From: Ramazzottius varieornatus
Taxonomy: Eukaryota > Tardigrada > Eutardigrada > Parachela > Ramazzottiidae
Reading direction: 5' to 3'
NCBI GenBank assembly: GCA_001949185.1
Contig: BDGG01000017.1
Location: 434,001-498,000 of the forward strand
DNA length: 64,000 nt
Shown here: positions 46,670-57,929 of the stretch, piece by piece
Layout of the letters: each line of letters starts with the position of its first letter
How positions within the stretch are numbered: position 1 is the first letter of the stretch
Notes under the pieces: generated by a model
What the model was told of the DNA's origin: nothing
Seen by the model: the letters and a program-made list of their open reading frames with translations, nothing else
Databases searched by the model: none
Made by a program: the position numbers and the translations under genes

Positions 46670-48221
46670 TTATGAAGTACCGCAGGTGCAGTTGGGCACT
46701 GCACTTGACCCCTGGCTTTTTTTGTCCTCCTCTTCCTTTCCCATAATTTCTTTGATCAGAACCGTCATGGATACTGCCAAACTGAACGTCTGCAAAAGAC
46801 CAGCATTTAGTTGAACCTCTGAAGTACCACCGCAAACAGTATCCAAAGGAAGTCGAAACGCATCATACCCCAATGACAAAGCCCCGAGTGTACTCAAAGA
46901 GCTCCGCTCCATCAATAACGCACACACGAACCCGAATAGATTCTGTCAGCTCCACCAGCTCCTGGGTGATTTCTCGGTAATAAGGCGTCTGGAAAAAACA
47001 TACCAGAAAGATGACAGCCAGTTACCGATCCTACTGTGAGTGCTCGTACCTGTTTCGCCTCTTGGGCTTTCTGTTTGATGATAAAGGTTAGCTCGTGAAG
47101 CTTTGACGACAACGCGGTGCTCTGGAAAGTTTATTCGTCAAGTGATCGTACGTAAAATGACTTTCGGATCGGGTTACTTTCGGAGTAAGTGCCTTGGTGC
47201 ATGTGGGACTCACTTGTTCGTGAACTTGGATAAAGGGAAGAGCGAACACCGTGCAGTAGCTGCTAAAGGTTAGTACGCCGACAAAGTCTCGAATCATTTC
47301 CAATATTGACACGGTGTCCGAAACCACCGTGATATGACTAGCAATGCGAGACATAAAGCCGACCAAGGTGACAAAGTCCAAACAGTAGACGCAAAAGAGG
47401 ATCCAGCTGAAGACCTCATTGAGCTTAGAGCAGAAATGCAACATAAGCATATGGGCTCGTCGCCATCTGCTCAATGTATCTTCTAACATTGCAGGATTTA
47501 TGCTTCCCATGTCGGCTTTCACCTGCTCGGTGAACCTCTGGATATCTTCGAGGAAGGACTGTGTAGTATTGAGCAAGCATTTCGCGAATAGCGTGGAGCA
47601 CAAGTAAACTTGCTGAGAAAGGAAGAATGGAACATGCATAAACAGCAAATAGTACAATAGATACTGCCAGTAAATTAGATTTGGTGGAAACACCGTGTGG
47701 GTGTTATCAGTCAGGTCCAACTTGTACTTAAATACATGTGGTGCACCCTCCGAAACAAGCCAAGCGGCGCACAATAGTGAGGTTAAAACAAACCCCCATT
47801 GCGAAGCTGCCTTATAGCGCCGCGTTGCTGCTTTCCTTGGAGATATGTTTTCAAGTTCAAGGGCGTTGGAAAACAGTTCAGATAAGAGCCGACGTTTGGA
47901 GCGGAAGATGATCAGAACGACAAAGCAACGGACGTTACTGGACACCGAAGGGACCATTTCCAGCGTCCACATCACCTTATTCTTGGCCCCAGTCGTAGAT
48001 GGGTCTGGCGCAACAAGTCCACTCATCAATACCACCAGGGAAATCAGTATTTGGAATACTTGTCCGACACATAGGATTAACCCAACGACGGAGACGATGG
48101 CTTGCAGTATTTTCCATTGTAACCCCAGTTTCTTGGGCCGCCTCGAGTCGTCTCCGAGATTCGGGAAGCGCAATGGCATAAACCCTGTGGCCTTAAGGAG
48201 GGTAGACTGAACGGGGAACAT
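46670..48221 (-). CDS. Gustatory-receptor-like 7TM chemoreceptor
   Basis: Four exons (minus): 48221-47214, 47121-47050, 46988-46869, 46789-46670, all phase 0; 439 residues. Exon 1 holds six membrane segments (e.g. AIVSVVGLILCVGQVFQILI, SQWGFVLTSLLCAAWLV, YWQYLLYYLLFMHVPFFLS, SWILFCVYCLDFVTLVGFM). Three small 3' exons in phase 0 follow, with the last containing the final segment TFSLAVSMTVLIKEI. Big first exon, long second intracellular loop and a run of short phase-0 3' exons are typical of the insect Gr/GRL (inverted-topology cation channel) superfamily. The terminal TYhhhhhQF motif of insect Grs is not present, so the subfamily is uncertain. A related pseudogene is head-to-head on the right (48712-50812). 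Confidence 0.7.
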
Positions 48222-48711
48222 GGCCGAAATCCACGAATTCAGCTCAGCCGGGAAAGCGCTCTAAAATTCAGAATTGGTAACCTTTGCATACTAAGGAGTC
48301 ACCGAATCGCACAAGTAGACCGTCTGTGCTGAACTCGAATGATGCGGAGGGAGCAAGCCACTGTACTGTGTTTGCATTGTCTGATACCAATGAAGCTGCT
48401 GACCTTGACATGTACAGAAGGTAGGATGGGTGGTAGTAGCGTATTATACTCGAGCAAGAAATGTGACAACGGGGGGGGGGGGGGAGAAGATCCGTCGAGT
48501 ATTCGCCAGCCAGCCATTCGGCATGCAGCTATACTGTCCAACTAGTCGAAATCAATGGACGACACCGGCCAGTCTACAACCTCCTACCTGGCCAAACAGT
48601 CTGAACGGATCCTTTTCGGGTTCTGATCAGTTACCAATCGGTACCTTCAGCTCGAAAACGAAGGTCGTCAAGTCAGAACTCGACTGCCTTTGGTTACATG
48701 CGTTCCCGAGA
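48222..48711. promoter_or_regulatory. 490-base space between head-to-head receptor genes
   Basis: It separates the starts of the intact receptor (-) and its pseudogene (+), so it should contain both promoters. A run of 14 G lies at 48471-48484. No TATA-like box or other motif was convincing. Confidence 0.35.
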
Positions 48712-49553
48712 ATGTTTCCCGCACAGTGCTTTCTGCTTCAAGCAGTCGGCTTTTTCCTACTGCCTGACCCTCAAAAGTGCAAAGGCAAATCTTCCAATCA
48801 TCCGAAGACATGTTAGGATCTTGTCCAGATGGTTGCACAGGCTGTAGCCCTTGTACTGTGTTTCGGCCAGGTTTTCAGCCTTCTTGTTTCTCTGACCATT
48901 TTGGTCAATGGACTTATCCACCCCGTCCCAGATCTGCCGGGTTCGAAGAACAAGCGAATTTGGACTTTGGAAATGGTACCATCCGTATCAAGCAACCTCC
49001 GCTGCTTGCTCGTTCTGCTTCTGTTCCGTATGAAGCACAAACATCGAAACGAGCTCGGTATGGTAGTGGCAGAGCTCGACAGCCAAATCTGAGAGGAGAT
49101 ACCGAACAGACTCTTTCCTGTACTGGGTAATGACACTACTCCTTGGTTTTCTCTGGATCACTGGCGAGTTCGAATTTGAGTTATATCGCACGAATTTTGA
49201 CATTTTTGGCGACGACGGACAACCTTTTCCCCCTCACATTCACTGCTAGCAAATGGCGGTCATGTTCCTACTTTTGCAACATTTGCCATTTTTCCTCTCA
49301 CAACAAGTTTATCTCTATGCTCTACTTTGCACTACGCGATTATGTGACACGATAAAGGCGTTTCTGGACGAGGCCCAGGAGACGACGAAAATCACACGAG
49401 GTCATGCCTACGGACGTTTCTTCCATTAGAGCTCTGCACTGTCCTGTCGCTTACACCAGCTGACCTTTAGGGTCCGACAGTACACGGAGGAAAAACAGGT
49501 AACTTGGTCAGTAACGGTACACAAACGATGGGTAATTATGGGACAGTACAAAT

Positions 49554-50263
49554 GGGTATTGTCAAATTAGAATGCTGAATCATACGGAAATTCGGAAAAC
49601 AGCTTTTCTTAGTTTATCATGTAGAGAAAAAAAGCTGCATCGGATCTGAGAATGCCGCAAAAGGCCGCACACATTGAAGCTGGCAAAAAAACTTTGAAAG
49701 TTTGGCGCCCCTGGGACGAAGAAAACCCCCTGGATGATACTGTTTTTCCCCAGAAATATGCAAATGCCCAGAATTTTGATTTTCATTTATTAAGAACTGC
49801 AGCGGCTCGAGTGTTCTTGGCTGTCACATTAAATGCAATGAGCGGCACAGCCTATGCACATTCAACCCGTCTCAACTATAAGTTGCCCAACAAGGAAGTG
49901 AGAACGAGATAAGCCAGACTAAGCTAAGCTAAACAGAGACAGACAGCCAAAGTATTGTATAATTACGGCATGAACGTGCAATTACATTTTCAAACGTTTC
50001 TGCAGTTCTAATGTTCAGTTTGAAAGCCTACTTTGGTTATATTTTAGAATATTGCGTTTCCGAAATCTCCTTTCAACCCTTGGTTCCCGCGTCCGTCTCA
50101 TAAGTCTGACGATATTTCTGTAACGCACGATAGAAAGCTCTTGAGTTGCTCTATCGTATCATACAAAAGCCCTCGGATCGCCTCAGGTGCCAAAACACAA
50201 AAAAGTCGATTCCTGAACAGTTGGGATAAATTCGTGATTAAGCATTCTAATTTGACAGTACCC
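49554..50263. mobile_element. 710-base TIR element inside the receptor pseudogene
   Basis: Inverted termini 49554-49576 and 50241-50263 match at 22 of 23 positions (GGGTATTGTCAAATTAGAAT...). AAAT flanks both ends (49550-49553, 50264-50267), a possible 4-base target duplication. An internal open frame (49653-49910, +) of 86 codons has no transposase features. Class unknown. Just outside are fragments of the 150-base repeat (AATTATGGGACAG at ~49533 and the copy at 50262). Confidence 0.7.
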
Positions 50264-50412
50264 AAATTATGGGCCAGACGGAAAGGACGGCAAAATGGAA
50301 ATTCAACCGTAAAAAAGTGACGAAAAGTGTGAATTGGTCGCGTACGTACGTGCTTCCGTACCGCCGTAGTGAAGAGGCATGTCCCACAAAATTTACTGTC
50401 TCATCGCGCGTG
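50262..50412 (+). repeat. Copy B of the ~150-base dispersed repeat
   Basis: Directly adjoins the 710-base element. It shares GGAAAGGACGGCAAAA, GGTCGCGTACGTACGTGCTT and TCATCG.GCGTGTA with the copy at 62161-62345, and with 276-415 in reverse. Confidence 0.65.
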
Positions 50413-50927
50413 TATATATGATGGGTTTTTTTATCATGACGGTGGAGGTGCGAGCCGCCCAGGATGCGGTTGGCCTCTCGGGGAAAAATGATGCAGTATC
50501 GTGGTTTGTATTGCAGACTTTGCAGCATCAGCAGCTCATCCAGGAGCTGGAGGCTTTTATGGAATGCACTCGCATCCGTGTTTGCACATTAAACGGAGCC
50601 GAGCTGTTTGAGTATACCAGAGCTTTGTCATCGGCGTAAGTCAACAAAGACCGCTCAGACCGCTCCGACCTTATCGCTGTAACGCCTTCCTGGAAAACAC
50701 GTAACCTTGAAAAATACTTGTGTAGACGGTCAGCCTGGCCATATCCATGACGGTTTCGATCAAGGAGATTGTCGGCAAAGAAAATGAAGAGAAGCAACTA
50801 AACGGACCATGAGGAACATCCAAATATACTTGCGGCATCTCCTGACCATGCTGTAGTTAAGTTCGCTTCAAAGAACAAAAGTCAACGAGAAGTCATACAA
50901 GATAGACTATACTGACTGAACACAAAC

Positions 50928-51069
50928 TACAGTATTGAAAGTGCATCCCTTCCGGTGCAAAGTTTGGATTAGCTCAATGGTTCATAGGTAAGATACATGT
51001 GCTGTAGTCTTGTAGACGCAACTGTAAATCAAAAAATTGCACCGGGAGGGATGTACTTTCAACACTGTA
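50928..51069. mobile_element. MITE, ~140 bases, second copy of the 15254 family
   Basis: Inverted ends TACAGTATTGAAAGTGCATC and, on the other strand, TACAGTGTTGAAAGTACATC. The interior shares CTGTAGTCTTGTAGACGCAA with the copy at 15254-15380. TA-CAGT ends are preserved at both sides. Confidence 0.75.
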
Positions 51070-52750
51070 ACTATTAGCATTGTTGGTGTGTGAATTTCTA
51101 TTTGAGGCGTGTGCGCACCACCTACAGCCCGTTCAAGCAAACTTGCTACCACCTATTTATCCAAGCCGTCCTCCACGGGATAATCGCGCAACTTCATAAC
51201 CAGTTTTCCTCGATCCAGCATCTTATTGGCTACCTCAGGAAAAATTACTGACCCAGAATCCGTTTACAAGAAGTTACAATCGACATTAAAGTAGCGGTCG
51301 GGAAACGCGAAATATGCACCAACTTTCAAAAGTTTGGGGGTGTTTTCAAAATATTTTCTTCAATTTCGGTTTGAAGTTCTGCTGTTTCTTGGTTCAGAGT
51401 AAGTTGAACACGGACTGTTCTTTGGGAAAATTGGTCGAAAGTACCGATGTGCCGTTCAAGTCACGAGTTGGAATTTCTCATAGAGGAGGACGTTTACCGG
51501 CAAAATGATCGTATTCGTCGGATTTAATTCATTTGCTACGCTTCCAGGGCATTCCTGCAGTCTCCCCTAATTTCATGTAATAGCCTAAGTATCTGTTCGC
51601 TTGTTGAAATCGAATTGGAGGTTTTTACTCACGCCCGGAATTCCAGAGAGCACGTTTTTGTTCGTGATGATTGGGCTTCCCCATCGGAAGTCGTATTAAC
51701 CTATTTTCGGAAAGATCTCTCAACTTACGTTATCCAACCATAGCTCACTAGAAGCTGCTTGAAAAGTTTTATGATAGTATATAGGCCAGAAACGAACAGA
51801 AGCAATCTCTATTTTTTATACGTCGAAGTTGCCGTGGTAGCAAGTTTGCCTGAACGGGCTGTATATAGTTTTGGCGGCAACACACATTCTCGATCCCACG
51901 TATTAATACAGTAGTTCGTCCGTCACGTGTGGAGGTGAACATGAGGAATGAAACCCTAATTCCTTTGTGCCATGTCACTTGCCTAAGCACTGAAAACCGG
52001 TTGTAATGTTACGCTCCCTGTGCGTGCCGATAAGGAATCTAGCCGTTACCGGAGAGGAGGTGTAAAGCGTATAATTGTAGCGAAGTGTCGCCTGGATCTG
52101 AGCGTACGTAAAGCATGGGTGAGCGTGGTGGACTTTTGCTCGTCAAAAGCAACCAAGAATCGTCCAGCTGGTTGGGGCTACTGTCAAACTGACACCGATG
52201 GACATTCCGTAGTTTTCATACATATTAATATTGCTTTGATATCATTTCGATTTCGATGGGCCAACCAGTAACTGCGGGCGAATACACTGGACGCCACTGA
52301 TGGTGGTCGATGCCGATGTTCCGAAACGAACTTCCAAGGGAATCGATCGAACAGATGCCGGTGTCCAATATCCTCGCAGCACACCGTCTTTGGATGATAG
52401 CGATTCTAAAAGCCTCATGAAGGTTGTTCTCAAGTCATTCGTCTATTCAGAACTTGCTAGGTGAATGGTCACAATGAAAATGAGCACATGCTTGAATACT
52501 CATGTTCCATTAACTCACGCTTCAGAACACTAACTTCCTGCAAGAATATCGTTGGCGCTCGTAGACTGTACCTGGAATCTATACCGATGCTACCACCCAC
52601 ACAATTTTAGTTTCTCCTTTCGTCCTTTAGTTCGACGAAGATGTATTGAGTTCCCACACTACACAAAAACGGTCGTCCCTGAACCTGCAGCAAACTCTTT
52701 GGGGAGGTTCTGGGCCGCGGCTCTGCATCAAATATACATACCACAAAAAC
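51070..52750. other. Intergenic stretch without recognisable genes
   Basis: About 1.7 kb with only short random open frames on both strands. No repeat family of the window is present. Confidence 0.4.
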
Positions 52751-53640
52751 ATGCCGCCCATTTTGACATCAAGGCGATCAAGGTTACTTTTCATTGGGAT
52801 GCTCTTCTTTAAATTCTCTGGACTGATTTTTGTGACTTCGTACGGTGATTGTTTCTTGTCCCACACCTCACTGAACGGTACTCATTTATGCTAAACTCAC
52901 CGCTTCTGCCGTGTCCGAAACGTCTTCCTAACACATTTCAGGACTCAAGTGTGGAGACAGTGTCGGTATTGCGATGAAATACTTGCACCACCTTGGATCC
53001 ATGAGGCGGAATGCTGGTGTGGACACCAAAAAGGAATCGCGTGTCTTTTGTTGTGTATTGACGCAACCCGAAAACCACCAGAAAGCCGCTGGAGCGAAGG
53101 AACCTTAGGCGAAATCCTGCGACGGCTTTGTCCTTGTCAGTTCCGTGGACGATGAGACCTTGCCCGCCATGAACGCACGTTCGGGCGAAGGTCGGGATAT
53201 CTTGTGGAGAAAAACCAAACTTGGCTTCAAGTACCACAAGAACAGCGTGCTGTAAATTCATCCATGAGAGGAGCGCTTTCTGAACAAACAGGCCGACAAC
53301 TACAAAGGCACCTTTTCTCCCCACAAAAAGCTTGAATTGTCGCAGACATGCCTACAAGTTTATTGACGAGTACGACTGGTTCCTCAAGGCGGATGACGAC
53401 ACGTACGTCGTCATGGAGAACCTGAAACTGTTGGTGGCGGACTACTCGCCGAAACGACCCTTGTACTTCGGCCACCATTTCAAAAGGGTCGCGCCGAAAG
53501 GATACATGTCCGGTGGTGCGGGATATCTCCTAAGTCAAGCGGCACTCAGAAACTTCGTGGACGAAGGGCTCAACGGAGATATCTGTGAAGTAGACATCAG
53601 TGGGGCGGAAGAAGCAGATTTGGGAAACTGTCTGAATCTA
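52751..53640 (+). pseudogene. C1GALT1-like pseudogene, copy 4
   Basis: Opposite strand to the three intact copies, 28 kb away. Exon 1 52751-52877 (anchor RLLFIGMLFFKFSGLIFV), exon 2 52942-53230, exon 3 from 53346; splice sites still recognisable. A TAG at 53106-53108 replaces the invariant Trp of the ETW.KRCDG motif, and neighbours have changed (EP*AKSCDG). Exon 3 keeps [14 protein letters not shown] and SGGAGYLLS but homology stops at ~53640, before FGDSRD, and exon 4 is absent. The longer stem and anchor are closest to copy 3. Its 3' end is followed by ~400 bases of unknown sequence and then the decayed retroelement. Confidence 0.85.
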
Positions 53641-54059
53641 AATAACGAGTTTTACGAGACGCCAACCCATCTCACACGGCCAGCCAAACACATGGGTTTC
53701 GGCGGCCCAATTTTTATACGAACGTTTGCCAGTCTAATTGTAGAGGAAACGAATTTGAAGTTTTGGGACCCCAAGGGCAAAGTTAAACCAGGGTCGGTAG
53801 AGTACTCGTCGTACAGGTTCATTGCTCGAACGGTTCAAATGGCCTTAGCTTCATAGGAAACTTCACACAAGCTTAGCCGCACCAAGGAAAAACAAGGTTT
53901 CGACTGGTCAGGTGCGTGCACGTCGTCGCCCAACAATGGTAGGGTGGCGCGCGATAACTGCGGTGATTTATAATGACGCGACAACTCCCAGTTGTCTTTC
54001 ACCACCGCGCAAAAGTGAGAAATTTCTTCGCTAATTCTGCGTTGAAAATTATTCTTTCA

Positions 54060-54640
54060 CCATTTACCACCGGAACGAATGCTGTTCTCGGTAAATGGAA
54101 ATCTGGAAGATCGTGCAGAGATCCTGAAATGTCTGGTTCACCAATTCGAGGTCTTGATCCGAAACCAATCTATCAGGAAACCCATAAATACAACAAAATC
54201 ATTTCCAAAACCAAATTAACAATTTCATGGCGCGAACATTCTCTCACTGCGCGCACCACTGCCAAACGGCTTTTATTTTCTGTAGCAAAAATAAAAAATT
54301 TGCGACCGGAAGTTGAAGCTTCCAAAGGGCCAAGAGCTCCGATGTTCCACTGCTGGAATAATCTTACTCCATTTGTGGGCGAAATGTGGCCTAGTTTAGG
54401 TTCCTGACCGCGGTCTTTCTGTTGACAGGTTTCGCAAGAATAAACGTAATCCTCTACGTGCTTCCTCATACCTTCCCAGAAAAACTCGCCGTGCAATCCG
54501 GCTGAAAGTGACGTGGAATCCAGCATGTTCCCCACCACCCAGCCCGTCGGTAACGCTTCCGGTTGATGTTTTACACAATTCTGGCTCGTTGAGGCCAAGT
54601 GAACTTGGTGCGCCTGCCCCATGAGAAGAATGTGGTGCAT
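54060..54640 (-). pseudogene. Integrase remnant of the retroelement
   Basis: The zinc-binding end is recognisable (FFWEGMRKHVEDYVYSCETC), followed by the core start (WNIGALGPLEAS), where the first catalytic Asp seems lost, and in another frame PDRLVSDQDLELVNQTF, the second-Asp region. The third acidic residue was not found. At least one frame change. Inactive. Confidence 0.65.
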
Positions 54641-54809
54641 TCCTAGCCAGGGAGTAGGATACTCCGGTGTCCACTCCTTTCTGACGGTGAAGTCTTCGTG
54701 GTACTTGAAAATGCCATAGCGATGACTGCAGAACCTGACGATCAGATGGCGCGATCGTCGCGTTAGCGGCTAAGGTACTCATAATGAGTTCTAACTTGTG
54801 ATTCGAGTG

Positions 54810-55480
54810 CTACCCACGAATGGTCTGAGCGAACTGGGGAAACACAACCGACTCTGCGCTTTCCGAATCAGCATCCTCCATCGGATACTTGCTGAGCGCG
54901 TCAACATAAGCCATCAACTTCCCCTTAAGATGTGTACAGACAATGTCGTACTGAGACAGGAACATCGCCCATCTGGCAAGGCGGCCGTTAGGGTCCTTGA
55001 TGTTTTTGAGATACGTGACAGCTACATGGTCAGTAACCACATTGATAGTCTGATTTAGGTTTCCATCGGCGCACTGCAACTATTATCGCGTACAACTCCC
55101 TCTCGGAGGTATTGTACAGCCTAATCTGCTGCTTGTTGAGTTTTTTCGAATGGACTGCCACCGGATGCCAACTATCATCATGTCTCTGTAGCAAGATGGC
55201 AGCGGTTCCATAACCCGAAGCATCGGTACGCACCTGAATGGGAATTTCCGGTCTATATGTGACAAGACACGGTTGAGACGTCAACGCGGTTCTCAAATAT
55301 TCAAATGATTTCCGACACTTCTCGTTCCATGTAAATACACTCTCTTGTCCTTCTGGACCTTTCAGGAGTTCCTTGAGCATGACCCGTGTATTTGCCAATC
55401 GGACGATCAGCAGTCGGAAGTACAGCTGTCACCTCCATCAACCTGGAGAGAAGGTCCTGTCTCTCTCCGTAAAATTTGGG
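54810..55480 (-). pseudogene. RT thumb/connection and RNase H remnant of the retroelement
   Basis: The connection region shows ANTRVMLKELLKG and FTWNEKCRKSFEYLRTAL, then RNase H marks TDASGYGTAAILLQ, HPVAVHSKKLN, TSERELYAI, and after a frame change VTDHVAVTYLKNI, GRLARWAMFLSQYDI and YVDALSKYP. This is the Ty3/gypsy RNase H type. Broken by a frameshift at ~55075-55085. Confidence 0.75.
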
Positions 55481-55481
55481 T

Positions 55482-56393
55482 CTAGTATCGTGAGCCCTTG
55501 AGACCAAGGATTAACCTTACATACCTTAGCATGGACTGCTCTAGTGCCATCTTCCGTCTGGGTCGCCGAATCAGAAGTAGGGTAGGAGTAGATACTACAG
55601 TAGCTGGTATCCGCATGATGACGTCTTGCGTCCCCTGGCCTACCGTGACTGTAATCGTACTCTGAACAGCCGTAACTACCGGTGCAGACTCCTCTTGAAT
55701 CGAATCTTCCTTCTGCAGCTTATTCTTCAGACTGTGATAGTTTTTCTTTCCCATATCCAAATACTCTAGAAAAGTGTCCTGCATTGGTTTGTCCGTGCGA
55801 AGTCGGAACCTCAGACGAGCTAACGCATTCTCTTCTTCGTGCATGGATATTTGTGGGTAAATTTCTTCCAGCAAGCCACGAATAATCATGCGTTCGATCT
55901 CGGTGGCCACGTAGCCTTCTTCGCACTTCTCCTGGAAATCGACTATGCGTATCTGTTTCTGGCGATACGCTCTAATTTCCGGACTATTTTGGAATTCCTC
56001 AATGACGATCGGAACCTGAGAGAAACCTGTCAGTTCTTCTGTTGAGACTCTGGGAGGTAAAAGTGGCATATAGTGATGCTTTGTTGGCTCTTCAGCGAGT
56101 AGCTTCATGAAAGCTTTGACCCGAGACTGGTCCATAGTTTGCATGTACTGGGTCACTGAAATGTGTGGGGATTCGTCGAGCTTTTGGCGGAGTGAACGCT
56201 GCACTTCACTCCCCCCAAGCCCCGACCAGGAGGGGATCTGCGGTGCCAATGGCACTACCTTCGCTTCCTTCAACTCCCTTGCAATGTTCGTTATCTCTTC
56301 CTGGATTCTCAGGTCCTCCTTCTGAGTCTCGGAGGAAAAGTCGCGAATCCTACTGGGGTCAATGAGACTGTCACAGTTCGCCGCAATCAGCAC
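55482..56393 (-). other. Unassigned ~300-codon stretch of the retroelement, in frame with protease
   Basis: The open frame continues from the protease after a TGA at 56394-56396. It is rich in charged residues (EELKEAKVV-like, FQEKCEEGYVATEIERMII, FLEYLDMGKKNYHSLKN) and has no RT motif, although RT would be expected here. It could be a lineage-specific linker, part of another gag, or sequence that replaced the RT palm. Confidence 0.4.
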
Positions 56394-56395
56394 AC

Positions 56396-56909
56396 CGTGT
56401 CATAAATCAATTGCAAACGGCTTGGGATATAGAAAGTCCATACCAATGAGAATACCACCCAAATGCTTCTCAGGCACCACCTATGATGGATGTTTGTACG
56501 AAGTTTCACCCACCTTGATGTGAAGAAAGCAAAACTTCCGGTCCATATCCTTCACCTGACCAAAGGCAGAAACCACCTTAATGGTTTTCTGTCTCGAATG
56601 TAAATCACAAATGGACCAGTTGTTCGAGATGCAAATTGACTCAGGAACTCGCGTCACCGCTGACCCTGTGTCAAACATGACTTCCAAAACCTTCTCATTG
56701 ACGATCAGCTTGACATGCAGGGAATCAGTGGCTGTGGGACCCAAGAGAAGAGTATCTGCAAGGTGATTCGGAGTGGATGAATTATGTTCCTGTACGCCAC
56801 ACTCCACACTATCGGGCTGAACAACTTGGATCTGTTTACTGTCAGTCAGGCGTGCAGGTGCCGAGCTATTCGCTCTGGCTCTCGGTTTTATTCCCTTTTC
56901 CTTGATCAA
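56396..56909 (-). pseudogene. Retroelement aspartic protease
   Basis: Catalytic motif FDTGSAVTRVP with hydrophobic flanks (VKLIVNEKVLEVM), and the C-terminal ILIGMDFL typical of retropepsins. A TAG lies upstream between knuckle and protease, another (56479-56481) between the two motifs, and a TGA (56394-56396) after it, all in the gag frame. Confidence 0.7.
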
Positions 56910-56939
56910 CTACCTAGCTGTTTCCAACATTTCGGAAGT

Positions 56940-57929
56940 CGGTCTCAAAGGCATTGGAACCGCCGGATTGGGGTTCGGGCAATCACGGCTCTGATGCTGG
57001 GGGCTGCCACACTTGAAGCATAAGTCACAGCCATCGCAGTTTCAGTCCGCAAGGTCCTTCCTCTGAGTAACCAGTCCTGTACCGCGATTTCTAGCTGGAG
57101 AGTTCCCCCTGGAACTATCACTGGAGTTACCCTTCGAATTGTCCTTCGAACTCTCGCGAAAGCCGTCACCAAACTTGACAGCTTTATCTTCGCCGTCATT
57201 TCCCAGTTTAGACGACTTCGCGTCGTTCCCGGAGGATTTTCTGTTGTCCAGCTTGGAAATACGCTTCATGAGTTCCAAATGCTGTGTGCAAAAGGCACGA
57301 ACCTCATTCATGGACTTGAAAGACTGAGCAAGAGCTTGCTCGGCTAGCTTGGGATGTTCTATGCTATTCGTAATCCACATGATACGAGCCTTCTCATCTC
57401 GACAGAGCTTACTCATGTCAAGGTACTCACTGACGTCATCGAAGAACTTTTCGAAATCATCGCCCTCTGAAAACTTCAAGTTCTGAAGCTTCACCATGGC
57501 TATCTTGCTTTGAGCTTGTGTACGACCAAAGCGTTCTTTCATTCGTGTAAGATATTCTTCGGGAGCCTCCAGTGGTTCTTCGTCATCAATTCGATTCCAT
57601 TCATTTCGTAGCTTGTCTCGAGTAGCGGCATACATCGCTTCAATGCATATGTTATCGTCCCACTTATGGGATTTACGACAGCGCTTGACGTCAGCGACCC
57701 AGTCGTCGACCAGCTGCGCATCCTTACCAGTACACTCTATGATGTTCTGCTTGATAGACTGCCTCTCGTCCTGGTCCCCCAAGTACTCGAGGAACTGAAA
57801 CGTTGATTCGTTCTGGGAAGGCGTACTTCGCGTGGAAGTTTCACTAGTGCGACTCACAGGGTCCTCGAACCGCTCTAATGTTGGAGTTCTCGGGGTCTCC
57901 CCAATATCGATAGGTACATCGTTCAACAC
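56940..57929 (-). pseudogene. Retroelement gag capsid with CCHC zinc knuckle
   Basis: Capsid-like helical region (FLEYLGDQDERQSIK, WVADVKRCRKSHKWDD, EYLTRMKERFGRTQ, FEKFFDDVSEYLDMS) followed by a Ser/Asp-rich tail. A TGA ends the frame at ~57051, yet the same frame continues into CFKCGSPQHQSRDC, a CX2CX4HX4C knuckle. The knuckle places this with gag of LTR retrotransposons. Confidence 0.7.

Larger units (their letters stand above)
48712..50812 (+). pseudogene. Gustatory-receptor-like pseudogene, paralog of the 46.7-48.2 kb gene
   Basis: Pieces match the intact neighbour in order: MFPAQCFLLQAVGFF (48712), CFGQVFSLLVSLTILVNGL and IWTLEMVPSVSSNLRC (48829-49092, other frame), HLPFFLSQQVYLYALL (~49280), then after a 710-base transposon LIQELEAF and RVCTLNGAELFEYTR (~50535-50625, exon 3) and TVSLAISMTVSIKEIVGKE (~50725-50812, exon 4, with its own stop TGA 50810-50812). 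An early TAG at 48813-48815, several frame changes, a one-base deletion just before the exon 3 donor and loss of the TM4-TM6 coding part show it is dead. The exon 3-4 splice sites are still present. Confidence 0.8.

Noticed and set aside
53641-53856. Continuation of the C1GALT1 copy 4 exon 3 as coding sequence
   Set aside because: The frame stays open but similarity to the family stops, including loss of FGDSRD; no functional C-terminus is encoded.
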